Notes: a model not told the origin generated them from the letters alone. A stretch of 64,000 bases of DNA from an uncultured Armatimonadota bacterium (GCA_903899015.1 CAIUHP010000079.1:124001-188000); one strand, 5' to 3'; numbered from the stretch's first letter, positions 15,127-24,029 are shown. Program-made: numbers and translations.

Positions 15127-15217
15127 GCTTCTATCTTGGCTCAGAAGGGATGGAATCTTACTGCCTCACATACTAGGACTTTGACGAAGTCTGACCTGAT
15201 CGCTCTGGCACCGCTGG

Positions 15218-15223
15218 TATGAT
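15218..15223 (+). promoter_or_regulatory. -10 box, TATGAT-N6-ATG (S9 peptidase)
   Basis: TATGAT-tcgacc-ATG is a -10-like box exactly 6 bases before the start and there is no SD, which points to a leaderless mRNA. Confidence 0.55.
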
Positions 15224-15229
15224 TCGACC

Positions 15230-17272
15230 ATGCCGAAACGTCCAATGACTGCGGAAGATCTCCTCAAAATAACCTTTGTCGGAGATCCCCAGATTAGCCC
15301 CGATGGAAGTCGAGTTCTTTTCACCAAAAAGACCATTAATGAAAAGAACAAGTACATCACCAATCTCTTTTCGGTGGATCTGGAAGGGCGACTCACTCAA
15401 TGGACTCAAGGCGATTCAGGCAACCAGGCTGCCCGCTGGTCTCCCGATGGCGGAACGATCGCCTTCGTGAGTAAGCGAACCAACTCGCCACAAATCCACC
15501 TGATTTCCACGCATGGAGGGGAAGCTAGAAAGCTCACCTCATTGCCTGAGGGCTTCTTAACGAACCTTCAGTGGTCTCCAGACGGTAAGTGGATCGCATT
15601 TCTGTTTCGCGAGCAAATGCCCCAGAACACAGAGGCGGCTAAGCAATCTCGGGCGGAAAAGGGATTAAGTGATCCTCCTATCGAGATTGATGACATTTGG
15701 TATCGACTGGATGGAGACGGCTACTTTGCGGGCCAGAGATTCAAGATTTACGCGGTTGAAGTTGCCACCGGTCGATATGCTTCTGCGGATTCGGATGGCG
15801 AGTTTTCCGCCCTTTACGCTGCCTCACCAAATGGAGACTATTCCTTCGATTGGTCTCCGAACTCACTTGAACTTGCGGTGATTCATACCGCTTGCAAGCG
15901 CCCGAGTGTGGAGCCACCCAACGCTCAAATTTACCGAGTCGCTCTTAATGGGCAGGCTTGGAAGCTCGAAGGTTTACCCAAGGGAGAAAAGAGCAACGTC
16001 AAATGGTCTCCTGATGGCAAGTGGCTTGCCTATGCCGGTGACGTTGACGAAGCCGATCCATGGGGGACTCGGAATACGAAACTGTACGTGGTTTCAGCCA
16101 ACGGCGGAGATGCCAAAGACCTCACGGGCCATGAAGACTATGACTTGAGCGCGGCAACACTCAGCGATACGAAAGAGGCTGGCTTTGGAACCACTCTTGA
16201 GTGGAAGCCTGACAACAGTGGCCTCATTATTCAGATCGGCTGGCAGGGCGAAACGCAATTAGCGTTTGTTAGCTTAGATGGCCGATTTGAGCTCCTTACC
16301 GAAGGAAAGCACTCGATAAGCATGGGCAATGTCAGCAATGACGGATCGCGCATTGCAGCCACATTTGGCCATGCGACGATGCTTCCTGAAATCGCTATGG
16401 TCGAGCCGGAATTAGGAACGGGACACATGGTGTCCAAGCTTCTGACTCATTTCAACGAAGAATTTCACAGCGAAATTGAACTCAGCGAACCGGAGGAATT
16501 CTGGCTGGATTCCACCGAGGGCTCTAAGTTGCATGGTTGGGTTATGAAGCCAATTGGCTATTTGGCCCCCAAGCGATATCCCGCCCTGCTCCAAATTCAC
16601 GGCGGACCTCACGCTCAGTACGGGTGGGCCTTTTTCCACGAATTCCAATTACTAGCAGCTCAAGGCTATGTGGTCGTTTACACCAATCCCCGTGGTTCAA
16701 AGGGATATGGAGAAGCCCACTGCGCGGCAATTCGCGGGAATTGGGGCACTCACGATTGGGAAGATATTCAGGTCGCGACTCGCTGGATGCAACATCAATC
16801 GTTTATCCATCCTGGTCAGATGGGCGTCATGGGTGGCTCCTATGGCGGTTATATGACCAACTGGGTCATCGGACATTGCAATGACTTTAAGGCGGCCATC
16901 TCCGATCGATGCGTGTCCAACATGGTCTCGATGGCAGGCAATAGTGACTTCCCTTTCAACAAGAACGGATACTTTAAGGGCGTTGCTTGGGGTGATCTGA
17001 ACGACATTAAGGAGCTTTGGAGACAGTCTCCGATCGCTTACTTCCAAAACGTCTCGACCCCGACTCTGGTGATCCACAGCGAAGGAGACCTTCGATGCAA
17101 CATTGAACAAGGCGAGCAAGTCTTCACCGCGCTCCAGCAGCAAGGAGTCGAGTCGCGTTTCGTGCGCTATCCCAGCTTTACATCTCACGGAATGTCTCGC
17201 ATGGGACCACCCGATCTACGACTCCACCGACTCGGTGAGATCGTGAAGTGGATGGACAAGTTCCTGAAATGA
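15230..17272 (+). CDS. S9 prolyl-oligopeptidase-family peptidase
   Basis: This is a cytoplasmic serine peptidase of 680 residues related to acylaminoacyl-peptidase. Residues ~20-410 form a TolB-like beta-propeller with repeated ARWSPDGGTIAF, LQWSPDGKWIAF and VKWSPDGKWLAYAG blades. The alpha/beta hydrolase domain follows with LLQIHGGPHAQYG, the nucleophile in MGGSYGGYMTNW (Ser about 536), the Asp region TLVIHSEGDLRCNIEQGEQ and the catalytic His in SFTSHGMSRMGPP. No signal peptide is present. The start context is leaderless. Its TGA overlaps the ATG of the aldolase gene, so the two are coupled although no metabolic link is obvious. Confidence 0.93.
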   Translation: MPKRPMTAEDLLKITFVGDPQISPDGSRVLFTKKTINEKNKYITNLFSVDLEGRLTQWTQGDSGNQAARWSPDGGTIAFVSKRTNSPQIHLISTHGGEARKLTSLPEGFLTNLQWSPDGKWIAFLFREQMPQNTEAAKQSRAEKGLSDPPIEIDDIWYRLDGDGYFAGQRFKIYAVEVATGRYASADSDGEFSALYAASPNGDYSFDWSPNSLELAVIHTACKRPSVEPPNAQIYRVALNGQAWKLEGLPKGEKSNVKWSPDGKWLAYAGDVDEADPWGTRNTKLYVVSANGGDAKDLTGHEDYDLSAATLSDTKEAGFGTTLEWKPDNSGLIIQIGWQGETQLAFVSLDGRFELLTEGKHSISMGNVSNDGSRIAATFGHATMLPEIAMVEPELGTGHMVSKLLTHFNEEFHSEIELSEPEEFWLDSTEGSKLHGWVMKPIGYLAPKRYPALLQIHGGPHAQYGWAFFHEFQLLAAQGYVVVYTNPRGSKGYGEAHCAAIRGNWGTHDWEDIQVATRWMQHQSFIHPGQMGVMGGSYGGYMTNWVIGHCNDFKAAISDRCVSNMVSMAGNSDFPFNKNGYFKGVAWGDLNDIKELWRQSPIAYFQNVSTPTLVIHSEGDLRCNIEQGEQVFTALQQQGVESRFVRYPSFTSHGMSRMGPPDLRLHRLGEIVKWMDKFLK

Positions 17273-18099
17273 GCAAGCCCCGACTGAATCGTTTGATGGC
17301 GGCTGACGGCAAATGCTTTGACGTCGCCATCGACCATGGCTTCTTCAACGAACTCAGTTTTCTGGGGGGCATTGAAAACATGGCGGATGCGGTGAAGACG
17401 GTTGTTGACGCCGCGCCCGATGCGATTCAGCTTACAGTTGGCACTGCGGGGTACTTGCAGTCAATTCCCGGCAAGTTCAAACCCAGTTTGGTTCTGAGGA
17501 CGGATGCGGCCAACATCTACGGGAAAACTTTGCCTGCGCGAACATTCAATCGCTTGATTGATGATCCGGTTGGGCAGGCGATCCGCCTGGATGCTGCATG
17601 CGTCGTCGCGAACTTGCTGTTACTCCCCGACCAGCCTGCTCTTCATGAGCAATGCATCGAGAATATCTGCCGGTTAAAGCCACTGTGCGACATGGCAGGC
17701 ATTCCACTGATGGTTGAGCCCCTAGTGATGCAGCCGAATTCAATTGCGGGCGGATATATGGTAGATGGTGACTTGAACAAGATCCTACCGTTAGTCCGAC
17801 AAGCGGTCGAATTGGGAGCCGATATCATTAAGGCCGATCCATGCGACGATCCGACCGAATACCACCGAGTCATTCAAGTGGCAGGAGATACTCCAGTTTT
17901 GGTTCGTGGCGGCGGACGTGCATCCGATGAAGAGATCGTTCACCGTACATTTGAACTGGTGAAGCAAGGGGCGAAAGGAATCGTGTACGGGCGAAACGTG
18001 ATTCAACACCCCAATCCAGGGGGAATGACGCGAGCATTGATGGCGATTGTCCACGAAGACGCAACCGCGGTACAGGCGCTTTCAATTTTGAACGGCTGA
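17269..18099 (+). CDS. Class I aldolase, DeoC/FbaB (DhnA) type
   Basis: This is a TIM-barrel Schiff-base aldolase of 276 residues. It reads FDVAIDHGFF at the N-terminus, IPLMVEPLVM mid-barrel, and ADIIKADPCDDPTEY, where the Lys is the expected Schiff-base residue. TPVLVRGGGRASDEEI and KGIVYGRNVIQHPNP form the phosphate-binding end. The track start at 17248 lies within the peptidase; ATG 17269 (ATGA overlap) is preferred. The family includes fructose-bisphosphate aldolase class I and LsrF-like enzymes; the exact substrate is not settled by the motifs. Confidence 0.85.
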   Translation: MSKPRLNRLMAADGKCFDVAIDHGFFNELSFLGGIENMADAVKTVVDAAPDAIQLTVGTAGYLQSIPGKFKPSLVLRTDAANIYGKTLPARTFNRLIDDPVGQAIRLDAACVVANLLLLPDQPALHEQCIENICRLKPLCDMAGIPLMVEPLVMQPNSIAGGYMVDGDLNKILPLVRQAVELGADIIKADPCDDPTEYHRVIQVAGDTPVLVRGGGRASDEEIVHRTFELVKQGAKGIVYGRNVIQHPNPGGMTRALMAIVHEDATAVQALSILNG

Positions 18100-18154
18100 T
18101 TTAGCAGTTTGACATTGTGATTGGGCTCTTCATTGCCCGGTGAGGATTTGTTCG

Positions 18155-18193
18155 CTCGCCCCGAACTTGATCCTCGATCAGGTTCGGGGCGAG
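18155..18193 (+). terminator. Strong terminator after the aldolase gene
   Basis: CTCGCCCCGAACTTGATC pairs with GATCAGGTTCGGGGCGAG (18 bp with one G-U pair) around a CTC loop, followed by TCTTTGT. It separates the aldolase gene from the convergent anti-sigma gene. Confidence 0.88.
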
Positions 18194-18199
18194 TCTTTG

Positions 18200-19669
18200 T
18201 CAGGGGTTTTTAGCTAGCGTTAGACAGCGCTCAGCCTCTCTTAGGAACTTTCTGTAGTTAGAGAGTGGCTTGGCCGCTTCGGCCGCCGCACGATACCAAG
18301 TGGCAGCAAGGGCGTATTTCTTTTCCTTCTCTGCAATATTCGCTCGCATTTCATCCGCGACCATGTCGAACTGTTGGTGCACGTCGTCAAGAAGCATCGC
18401 GTCATTGTAGGGAGGCAACTTGCCTTCAGCAGGCATTGGAGCGTCGAGAGATGCATTCGCGGAAATGGATGACTCACGATAGCTCGGGTAGGAAATCCAA
18501 GTTCGACTCGTAAGGTCCAGCTTAAAGCTCTTGGCTGGCGGCCATGATTCCATTGGCGTCAACGGGGCATATTCGCAGATAACAATCGATTTCCCATCAA
18601 TCTTGAATTCGTTTGGTGCATTTGTATCTCCAAAATAGCCACCGGGTCGTACCGTCATCACAAGCATGTACGATCTACCCAAATCATCTTTCAACGCGTC
18701 AGGGAGCAAATTGCGTGGACTACCCACTTTGGGATCCAATATCAGAGGGACGGTGGTCGCAATGAACACATTGCCCTCGTGGGAAACCCACGTATCTCGA
18801 ATTTCACACGTTTCATCTTTGGCACGAACCACCTGCAAGGGTTTGGCCCAACTCCGTTTCAAAGCTTCTGCTTCGACACCCAAGTGGAGTAGCTTCGTTG
18901 TTGACTTGATTTGCGGGTTGAACAGCTTCGAATCCACCCCCTGTCCAAATGTGTACTCCTGAACAATCAATCGATAGTTGGGAGATGTAAGTGCTTCGCC
19001 CGAGAAGCTACTTCGTGTTGGGAGATTCGTTGCCTTGTCGACAATCATCTCCAGGTGGTAGGGCGTATCTTTTCTGCTTCCGATGATTGCGTAAACCGAA
19101 TGGCCGTTCTCATCCGGACGATCTTCCACTTGAAACTCACGTGGTCCGGTGATCTGCCCCTCATCCGAATCGGCTTTGGCAAAATCAAGCGCAGACTGAG
19201 GCTTATCCAATTCCGGATTCACCATCAGAGGTTCACCAACTGCCACATCGTTATGCTCCATGTATAGCCATTGGTCAGATTTCGTGCGGATATATGTCCG
19301 AGCAAGCCTGGTTCCCATGAAGGCGTCGGTTCTAGTCTCGCCGTTGAGATATACCAAGTGGCTGTATAGCTTTCGCGGCTTCCCTTTGGATTCCGCATAA
19401 GAATAGACCTCCATCGCTTTCGCGTCTTGGATCGCAGCCTCGACTCGCTTGAAACGTCCAGCAGCCGACGCACTACTGCTCAAAAGAATGGTCCCGCCTA
19501 TTACTGCGGCTATGCCTACCGAGCCTCCAAGTAATGCCCATCGGAGATGGCTCCTACCTGACCGCTTGGATGCAATGTACGTGTTGACTCCTTGCCTCAA
19601 ATTATCTGGAGCACTCGTTTCAGACTTGTATTGTGCAAACAGATCCTGCAATTTTTGATCTTCGTTCAT
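18200..19669 (-). CDS. Membrane-bound anti-sigma factor, large outer domain
   Basis: This protein has 489 residues. A ~40-residue cytoplasmic tail is followed by one membrane helix (WALLGGSVGIAAVIGGTILL, about 44-65) and a large extracytoplasmic part. Residues ~75-260 (YSYAESKGKPRKLYSHLVYL, YHLEMIVDKATNLPTRS, LIVQEYTFGQGVDSKLF) resemble LolA/RseB-like beta-barrel halves that bind lipid or lipoprotein signals; this is by pattern only. The ATG overlaps the ECF sigma stop by one base (TAATG), the usual arrangement for a sigma factor with its inhibitor. I see no zinc HxxxCxxC motif in the tail. Confidence 0.72.
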   Translation of the reverse strand: MNEDQKLQDLFAQYKSETSAPDNLRQGVNTYIASKRSGRSHLRWALLGGSVGIAAVIGGTILLSSSASAAGRFKRVEAAIQDAKAMEVYSYAESKGKPRKLYSHLVYLNGETRTDAFMGTRLARTYIRTKSDQWLYMEHNDVAVGEPLMVNPELDKPQSALDFAKADSDEGQITGPREFQVEDRPDENGHSVYAIIGSRKDTPYHLEMIVDKATNLPTRSSFSGEALTSPNYRLIVQEYTFGQGVDSKLFNPQIKSTTKLLHLGVEAEALKRSWAKPLQVVRAKDETCEIRDTWVSHEGNVFIATTVPLILDPKVGSPRNLLPDALKDDLGRSYMLVMTVRPGGYFGDTNAPNEFKIDGKSIVICEYAPLTPMESWPPAKSFKLDLTSRTWISYPSYRESSISANASLDAPMPAEGKLPPYNDAMLLDDVHQQFDMVADEMRANIAEKEKKYALAATWYRAAAEAAKPLSNYRKFLREAERCLTLAKNP

Positions 19670-20217
19670 TAGTTCTTCCCTTCTTTGTCGTTCTGAGGTC
19701 GAAGCTCTGGGTTGGCTCTTGTCAGAGCTTCGCGAGAGCGTTGGAGCAGGCTGTTGGCAGCTTGAGTCGATTTTCCGATGAGCTTCCCGATCTCTTCGGT
19801 GGAAAATCCGCAGAGATACTTGAGAACGATCACATCCCGCTGCAGTTCGGGAAGATGATCCAATGAATCCAGCAAGGCAGATGGCTCCATCGCCGATGCC
19901 ATCGTAATGGAATCGACGGAAGTCCCCTCAATCGAGACCGTATCGCGGCCCCGTTGTCGATTTCTTTGGCGGCAATGATCCGCGATCTTGCGGCGTGTGA
20001 CTCCGATGAGATAGAGGGTCGGATCTTGCTTGGTCGAGAATTCTGACCGGTAACGACAGATGGCTTGAATAACCTCCATCGAAACGTCCTCTGCTTCTTC
20101 TCGAGAGCCTAACCGCGCATAGGCGTATCGATAGATCTCATCGAGGTAATCGCGAGGATCGAAGCTTTCAGCCACCGCCCTTTGCCTCCATCCAACTCTT
20201 TCGCTGCGTTCCAACAT
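19669..20217 (-). CDS. ECF-type RNA polymerase sigma factor
   Basis: This protein is about 182 residues from ATG 20217; the track's TTG at 20247 lacks an SD. Sigma region 2 reads YLDEIYRYAYARLGSREEAEDVSMEVIQAI, and region 4 is SLDHLPELQRDVIVLKYLCGFSTEEIGKLIG. It is co-translated with the anti-sigma gene downstream. It probably directs an envelope-stress regulon released on signal-dependent inactivation of the inhibitor. No AAC-type ECF -35 motif is obvious upstream, so self-activation could not be confirmed. Confidence 0.9.
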   Translation of the reverse strand: MLERSERVGWRQRAVAESFDPRDYLDEIYRYAYARLGSREEAEDVSMEVIQAICRYRSEFSTKQDPTLYLIGVTRRKIADHCRQRNRQRGRDTVSIEGTSVDSITMASAMEPSALLDSLDHLPELQRDVIVLKYLCGFSTEEIGKLIGKSTQAANSLLQRSREALTRANPELRPQNDKEGKN

Positions 20218-20643
20218 GCTTGATGAACCTTCGTCAAAAGTCGGCAAGATCTATCGCATGATGGTTCAAAGAAACGCTACTTTGATTTGTTAGCCGTCCG
20301 AAGCTGGTCACCACATAACTGCACAGTCATTTTGGCGATTGAGTCTAAAGATTGACTCGGACCGAATTAAGAAGAGAGGAAAATGTTTCTTAAACGCTCT
20401 AATGGAGCCTTCTGATTCCGATTTAGATCCGAGGTGAATTGTGTGAGACCTATGACAAGATCATGCTCCGCTTCGATGAATTGTTGTAGAAAGTTGCCAA
20501 AGGAATCGAATTCGGATGAAATATAACTCAACAAAAGAGACACCCAGATGTGCCATGCGTATTGATGAGGATTGACCACGAATGTGAGACGGCCGATTCG
20601 GCACTGTCTCCTTTTGAACATACCGCCCTCGATTTGTTTCAGC
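20218..20643. other. Intergenic region upstream of the duplicated cassette
   Basis: The only candidate here is a 92-residue minus-strand ORF (20367..20645). The rest shows no clear motif apart from the sigma-gene promoter region near 20248-20330. Confidence 0.4.
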
Positions 20644-20645
20644 AT
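20367..20645 (-). CDS. Doubtful 92-residue hypothetical protein
   Basis: The ORF starts with ATG and encodes a mostly helical protein (HIWVSLLLSYISSEFDSFGN, EHDLVIGLTQFTSDLNRNQ). The composition is protein-like and nothing else occupies this gap. No SD or clear promoter is seen and I do not recognise the family. It may be real or chance. Confidence 0.3.
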   Translation of the reverse strand: MLKQIEGGMFKRRQCRIGRLTFVVNPHQYAWHIWVSLLLSYISSEFDSFGNFLQQFIEAEHDLVIGLTQFTSDLNRNQKAPLERLRNIFLSS

Positions 20646-20837
20646 TCTTTATCGAGCAATTAAAAATCCATACGAATCCTCTTGACGTGAGTGAATTACC
20701 CTCGTATAATCACAATTGATGAACTTACCCCCACCCTCTTTAGTACGAGCAGCTCTCTCGGCTTCCCTTTTGGTATGTGCGATCGTAGCTAAAGCCGATA
20801 CTTACACCTTGTTGGGCTCTCATATTGACTATGGAAC
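20644..20837 (+). repeat. 194-base direct repeat, copy 1
   Basis: This block, with promoter, start codon, signal peptide and first mature residues, recurs at 22414-22607, 1770 bases away. By eye there are only 3 differences. Identity falls sharply after ATGGAAC at 20837. Confidence 0.9.
20682..20710 (+). promoter_or_regulatory. Consensus sigma-70 promoter, cassette copy 1
   Basis: TTGACG, a 17-base spacer, then TATAAT, with the ATG (20719) 8 bases after the -10. This is near-perfect sigma-70 consensus with no room for an SD, so the transcript is leaderless or almost so. Confidence 0.85.
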
Positions 20838-21225
20838 TTTCAAAGATGAGACTCCCGCTTATATTTCTACAGCAAACAACGAGATTCACGAGTTTAAGGG
20901 AAGTTTCTCACTCGCTCAACAAGTTACAGGCTCACCAGACCCTGCCCCTTGGTCCAGTCCCTTTGCCACACTCTATCCGGTTGGCCATGCCACTTTGGTT
21001 CCTTATGACATATACGTTTCTATACCGTTAGCCGGAAGCTCAGCTTGGGTGTACTTAAATAAGAATACAGAGGATGGGTGGGAGACTTGGTCTCGTTTCA
21101 TTCCTGGCTCGGGCACTGGTGGAGGCGGGGAAACAGGTGGAACGCTTGATAGAACACAAATCGACACCAGAAATCGCCTTTGGTACACAGCCAATGGAAG
21201 CCCAGGTTCTACGATAATTCACTAA
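20719..21225 (+). CDS. Secreted protein A of duplicated cassette (copy 1)
   Basis: This protein has 168 residues from ATG 20719 (the track uses the preceding TTG). It carries a classical signal peptide (LVRAALSASLLVCAIVAKAD) with AKA-D as probable cleavage site. The mature part is ~140 residues of predicted beta structure (TYTLLGSHIDYGTF, SSAWVYLNKNTEDGWETWSR), a short Gly-rich linker (GSGTGGGGETGG) and a tail TQIDTRNRLWYTANGSPG. I do not recognise a domain. A second gene follows after 4 bases. The paralog at 22489 is about 70% identical by eye, and the linker is conserved in both. Confidence 0.8.
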   Translation: MNLPPPSLVRAALSASLLVCAIVAKADTYTLLGSHIDYGTFKDETPAYISTANNEIHEFKGSFSLAQQVTGSPDPAPWSSPFATLYPVGHATLVPYDIYVSIPLAGSSAWVYLNKNTEDGWETWSRFIPGSGTGGGGETGGTLDRTQIDTRNRLWYTANGSPGSTIIH

Positions 21226-21229
21226 AGCA

Positions 21230-22261
21230 ATGATCATGTTCAGTCTCCTCATCGCACCCTTGATCATTCGAGGTTCTTTTGCTCAGGCGCCCCAGCAGGT
21301 GCCGAAGCACAAGAACATGGTTCTAGTACTTAACCAAAACCCAACTGAGATTGACCATCTACTCATTGAAGGGACGAATCCCGACAACGTTCCGAAGATC
21401 GTCAAGGAAAAGCATCTGGTTGTGAAGGAATTCAAGAACTTCACGTTCTATTACTCGCCTGCCATTTTGGGCATAGAAGATTCCAAGAAACAGGCTCGAT
21501 TGCTAACGGAAATTGGCGACCAACTCAAAAACGGTTCCCGTACTCTTCATGTGGCACAACTATCAACGGACTCTCAGTCGACGATCAAGGGGCTTTTTCA
21601 AGCGACATCGGGTTCCGATATGTTCCATGCGGTTTCCTGTAGTGAAGACCTGAGGTTAAGTGCTGGAATCGAAAGTACAGTTGCCGTCCACTATGGGGAT
21701 GCGGCTGCTTCGTTTTCACTGAGGTCGAACCCTAAGCTCGATGATTGGAAGGAATTGTTAAATAAGGTGCCAAACGACGAACAGATCAAGAAGCACTTAG
21801 CAAAAATGAATGAGGATCAAGAAAAGCGGAAACGTCCGTCGTCAACTCCTTTTCTTTCATTCATGTTTTCCTCCACAACCGACTCGTTCCAGAGACTAGA
21901 ATTCGTCGCGGAGGTAAATGCCTACCTCAAACAAGAGTGCCTGGCTGCAAAATTAGCGTTTGACGAAGCATCGAAGACAGCGATGGCAAGTATCTATCCT
22001 CATTTTGCCAAGCGATACGACAAGCTGGCGAAGCTTGATAGAAATCCAACATATGGAGACCTAGACCCTGATGACAAGGCTGACGTAAGGACCATGTTCC
22101 GCCAACTACACCTGAGCGGATCAATTGATCCCGATCAGTTTCTTAATAACGCCAGAACTGATTCAATGACAACGGACTTTGCTTTAACCTTGATGTTTCC
22201 TGTAGGTGCAAATTCTGCTGATGTTACGACGATTCACATTGGCTGCCCGATCAAGCCGTAA
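21230..22261 (+). CDS. Secreted protein B of duplicated cassette (copy 1)
   Basis: This 343-residue protein has an N-terminal signal sequence (FSLLIAPLIIRGSFAQA). The mature protein has a polar N-terminal half (KNFTFYYSPAILGIEDSKKQ, LSTDSQSTIKGLFQATSGSD) and a helical C-terminal half (AYLKQECLAAKLAFDEASKT, HFAKRYDKLAKLDRNPTYGD, DKADVRTMFRQLHLSG). It ends in TTIHIGCPIKP. No known domain is recognised. It begins 4 bases after protein A stops and shares its promoter. A and B are always paired in this window, which suggests a functional pair acting outside the cytoplasm. Confidence 0.78.
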   Translation: MIMFSLLIAPLIIRGSFAQAPQQVPKHKNMVLVLNQNPTEIDHLLIEGTNPDNVPKIVKEKHLVVKEFKNFTFYYSPAILGIEDSKKQARLLTEIGDQLKNGSRTLHVAQLSTDSQSTIKGLFQATSGSDMFHAVSCSEDLRLSAGIESTVAVHYGDAAASFSLRSNPKLDDWKELLNKVPNDEQIKKHLAKMNEDQEKRKRPSSTPFLSFMFSSTTDSFQRLEFVAEVNAYLKQECLAAKLAFDEASKTAMASIYPHFAKRYDKLAKLDRNPTYGDLDPDDKADVRTMFRQLHLSGSIDPDQFLNNARTDSMTTDFALTLMFPVGANSADVTTIHIGCPIKP

Positions 22262-22272
22262 AGGAATGTCGC

Positions 22273-22306
22273 TTGAGAGCCCATGTTTATGTGTATAGGC
22301 TCTTAA
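22273..22306 (+). terminator. Hairpin ending cassette copy 1
   Basis: TTGAGAGCC / GGCTCTTAA (9 bp, one G-U) is preceded by GAATGTCGCT. The same GAATGTCGCT and a similar hairpin end copy 2, so the hairpin belongs to the duplicated unit. Confidence 0.6.
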
Positions 22307-22413
22307 GCCCCCAATGAACCTAGGCACCGCCCTCACGGTGACTCTCCATGAAGGTGAAACCGCCACCTCGTTTCTGGCAATTCTACACCAAACGATACCT
22401 ATTTCATTTCATA

Positions 22414-22607
22414 ATTCTTTATTTAGCAATTAAAAATCCATACGAATCCTCTTGACGTGAGTGAATTACCCTCGTATAATCACAATTGATGAACTTACCC
22501 CCACCCTCTTTAGTACGAGCAGCTCTCTCGACTTCCCTTTTGGTATGTGCGATCGTAGCTAAAGCCGATACTTACACCTTGTTGGGCTCTCATATTGACT
22601 ATGGAAC
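22414..22607 (+). repeat. 194-base direct repeat, copy 2
   Basis: This is the second copy of the block at 20644-20837. The differences I see are TT for CG after ATTCTTTAT and one G-to-A inside the signal-peptide codons. Confidence 0.9.
22452..22480 (+). promoter_or_regulatory. Consensus sigma-70 promoter, cassette copy 2
   Basis: TTGACG-N17-TATAAT, identical in sequence to copy 1, with ATG 22489 eight bases downstream. Confidence 0.85.
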
Positions 22608-22995
22608 ATATCAAGATCAAACGACTGCATATGTTGCGACGGCCAACAACGAAGTGCATCGGTTTACGGGTGAATTCAAACTTCTCCAGCAAGTTACCGG
22701 ATCACCTGATCCCGCCCCTTGGTCAAGCCCTTTTGCAACTTTAACTTCAGTGGGCAACTCAATTTCAGTCTCTTACGACATGTCAGTTACGATTCCTAAT
22801 GCTGGCCTTGCTGCATGGGTCTACCTAAATGAAACTACCCAAGACGGTTGGGAAACTTGGAGTCGTTTCATCCCAGGATCTGGTTCCGGTGGAGGTGGAG
22901 AAACAGGTGGGACACTACCGCGAACGCAGATTGACACAAGAAATCGAACTTGGTATTCCCCGAACGGGAGTCCCGGCTACACCGTGACTCACTAA
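22489..22995 (+). CDS. Secreted protein A of duplicated cassette (copy 2)
   Basis: This protein has 168 residues. The signal peptide is the same as in copy 1 except one residue. The mature part keeps TYTLLGSHIDYGT, VTGSPDPAPWSSPFATL, DGWETWSRFIPGSG and RTQIDTRNR. It differs in the strands between them (YVATANNEVHRFTGEFKLLQ; YDMSVTIPNAGLAAWVYLNE). Retention of both copies with amino-acid divergence in defined patches suggests selection rather than decay. The function is unknown. It is followed after 5 bases by protein B copy 2. Confidence 0.8.
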   Translation: MNLPPPSLVRAALSTSLLVCAIVAKADTYTLLGSHIDYGTYQDQTTAYVATANNEVHRFTGEFKLLQQVTGSPDPAPWSSPFATLTSVGNSISVSYDMSVTIPNAGLAAWVYLNETTQDGWETWSRFIPGSGSGGGGETGGTLPRTQIDTRNRTWYSPNGSPGYTVTH

Positions 22996-23000
22996 ATATA

Positions 23001-24029
23001 ATGATCACACTCAGTATCCTCATTACACCGCTGATCATACGATTTTCTGCCATGCCACCCCAACCGGTGCCAAGGCAGAAGGATCGGGTTCTTGTGCTTC
23101 GCAGAAATCCGATTGAATTTGACCATTTCTTCGTCGATGGTGCGAATTCAGAAGAACTTCCTAAATTCGTCAAACAACAAAAACTGTCCGTCAAAGAGTT
23201 CAAAGATTTCACTTTGTACTATTCGAGAAAGGTCTTGGGGATCGAAGACTGCCAGAGACAAGCGGTCATGTTGTCTGAAATTTCAGACCAACTCAAAAAC
23301 GGTTCCAGGATCGTTCAAGTCAATCAACTCTCCCAGGAATCTCAGTCCACGATTAGAGGGATGTTCCAAGCAACTCAAGGGGACGACTTGATGCACTCAG
23401 TCGCTTTGAACGACAATCTTCAATTAAATGCGGGGTTAGAGAGTACAGTACAAATTCACTGCGGGCCCACATCGGCTTCCTATACGTTGTATTCCAATCC
23501 TCGATGGGATGACAGGAAAGCTCTCCTTAACACGATCCCAAGTGACGAGCGAATCAAAAAAGACTCGGCTATGGCAAAAGAGTATTCAGAAATGCAAAAG
23601 CGACCCGCTGCCACTCCATTTCTGTCTTTTTTGTTTAGTTCGACTACTGATTCGGTCCAGCGATTGGATTACCTTGCAGAAGTACAAAGCTTCCTTAAAT
23701 CAGAATGTGTTGCCGCGAAGCAGACGTTCGACGCAGCTTCAAAGAAAGTTATGGCAAGTGTTTCTGCCGATTTTGCAAAGCGATACGACAAACTTGCAAA
23801 GATTGATCGGAATCCAACTTTCGCGGATCTCGACTCCGAAGATCAGAGTGACGTGAGAAGTATGTTCCGCCAATCCCACCAAAGCGGCCAAATGGACTCA
23901 AACTCATTTCTTGACAATGCCCGAACGGACTCTGTTCGAACAGACTTTGCGCTGACAATGTACTATCCGGCAGATCCTACTGGAGCGCACGTTATAACTA
24001 TTCATGTCGGATGTCCGATCAAGCCGTAA
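23001..24029 (+). CDS. Secreted protein B of duplicated cassette (copy 2)
   Basis: I start at ATG 23001, which matches copy 1 and gives 342 residues with a signal sequence (TLSILITPLIIRFSAMPPQP). The track start at 22950 would overlap protein A. Conserved with copy 1: DFTLYYSRKVLGIEDCQRQ, NQLSQESQSTIRGMFQAT, FAKRYDKLAKIDRNPTFADL and the end TIHVGCPIKP. The paralogs are diverged over their full length, unlike the promoter block. No domain is recognised. Confidence 0.78.
   Translation: MITLSILITPLIIRFSAMPPQPVPRQKDRVLVLRRNPIEFDHFFVDGANSEELPKFVKQQKLSVKEFKDFTLYYSRKVLGIEDCQRQAVMLSEISDQLKNGSRIVQVNQLSQESQSTIRGMFQATQGDDLMHSVALNDNLQLNAGLESTVQIHCGPTSASYTLYSNPRWDDRKALLNTIPSDERIKKDSAMAKEYSEMQKRPAATPFLSFLFSSTTDSVQRLDYLAEVQSFLKSECVAAKQTFDAASKKVMASVSADFAKRYDKLAKIDRNPTFADLDSEDQSDVRSMFRQSHQSGQMDSNSFLDNARTDSVRTDFALTMYYPADPTGAHVITIHVGCPIKP

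Noticed and set aside
22950-23000. Upstream extension of protein B copy 2
   Set aside because: Would overlap protein A; copy 1 supports the ATG at 23001.
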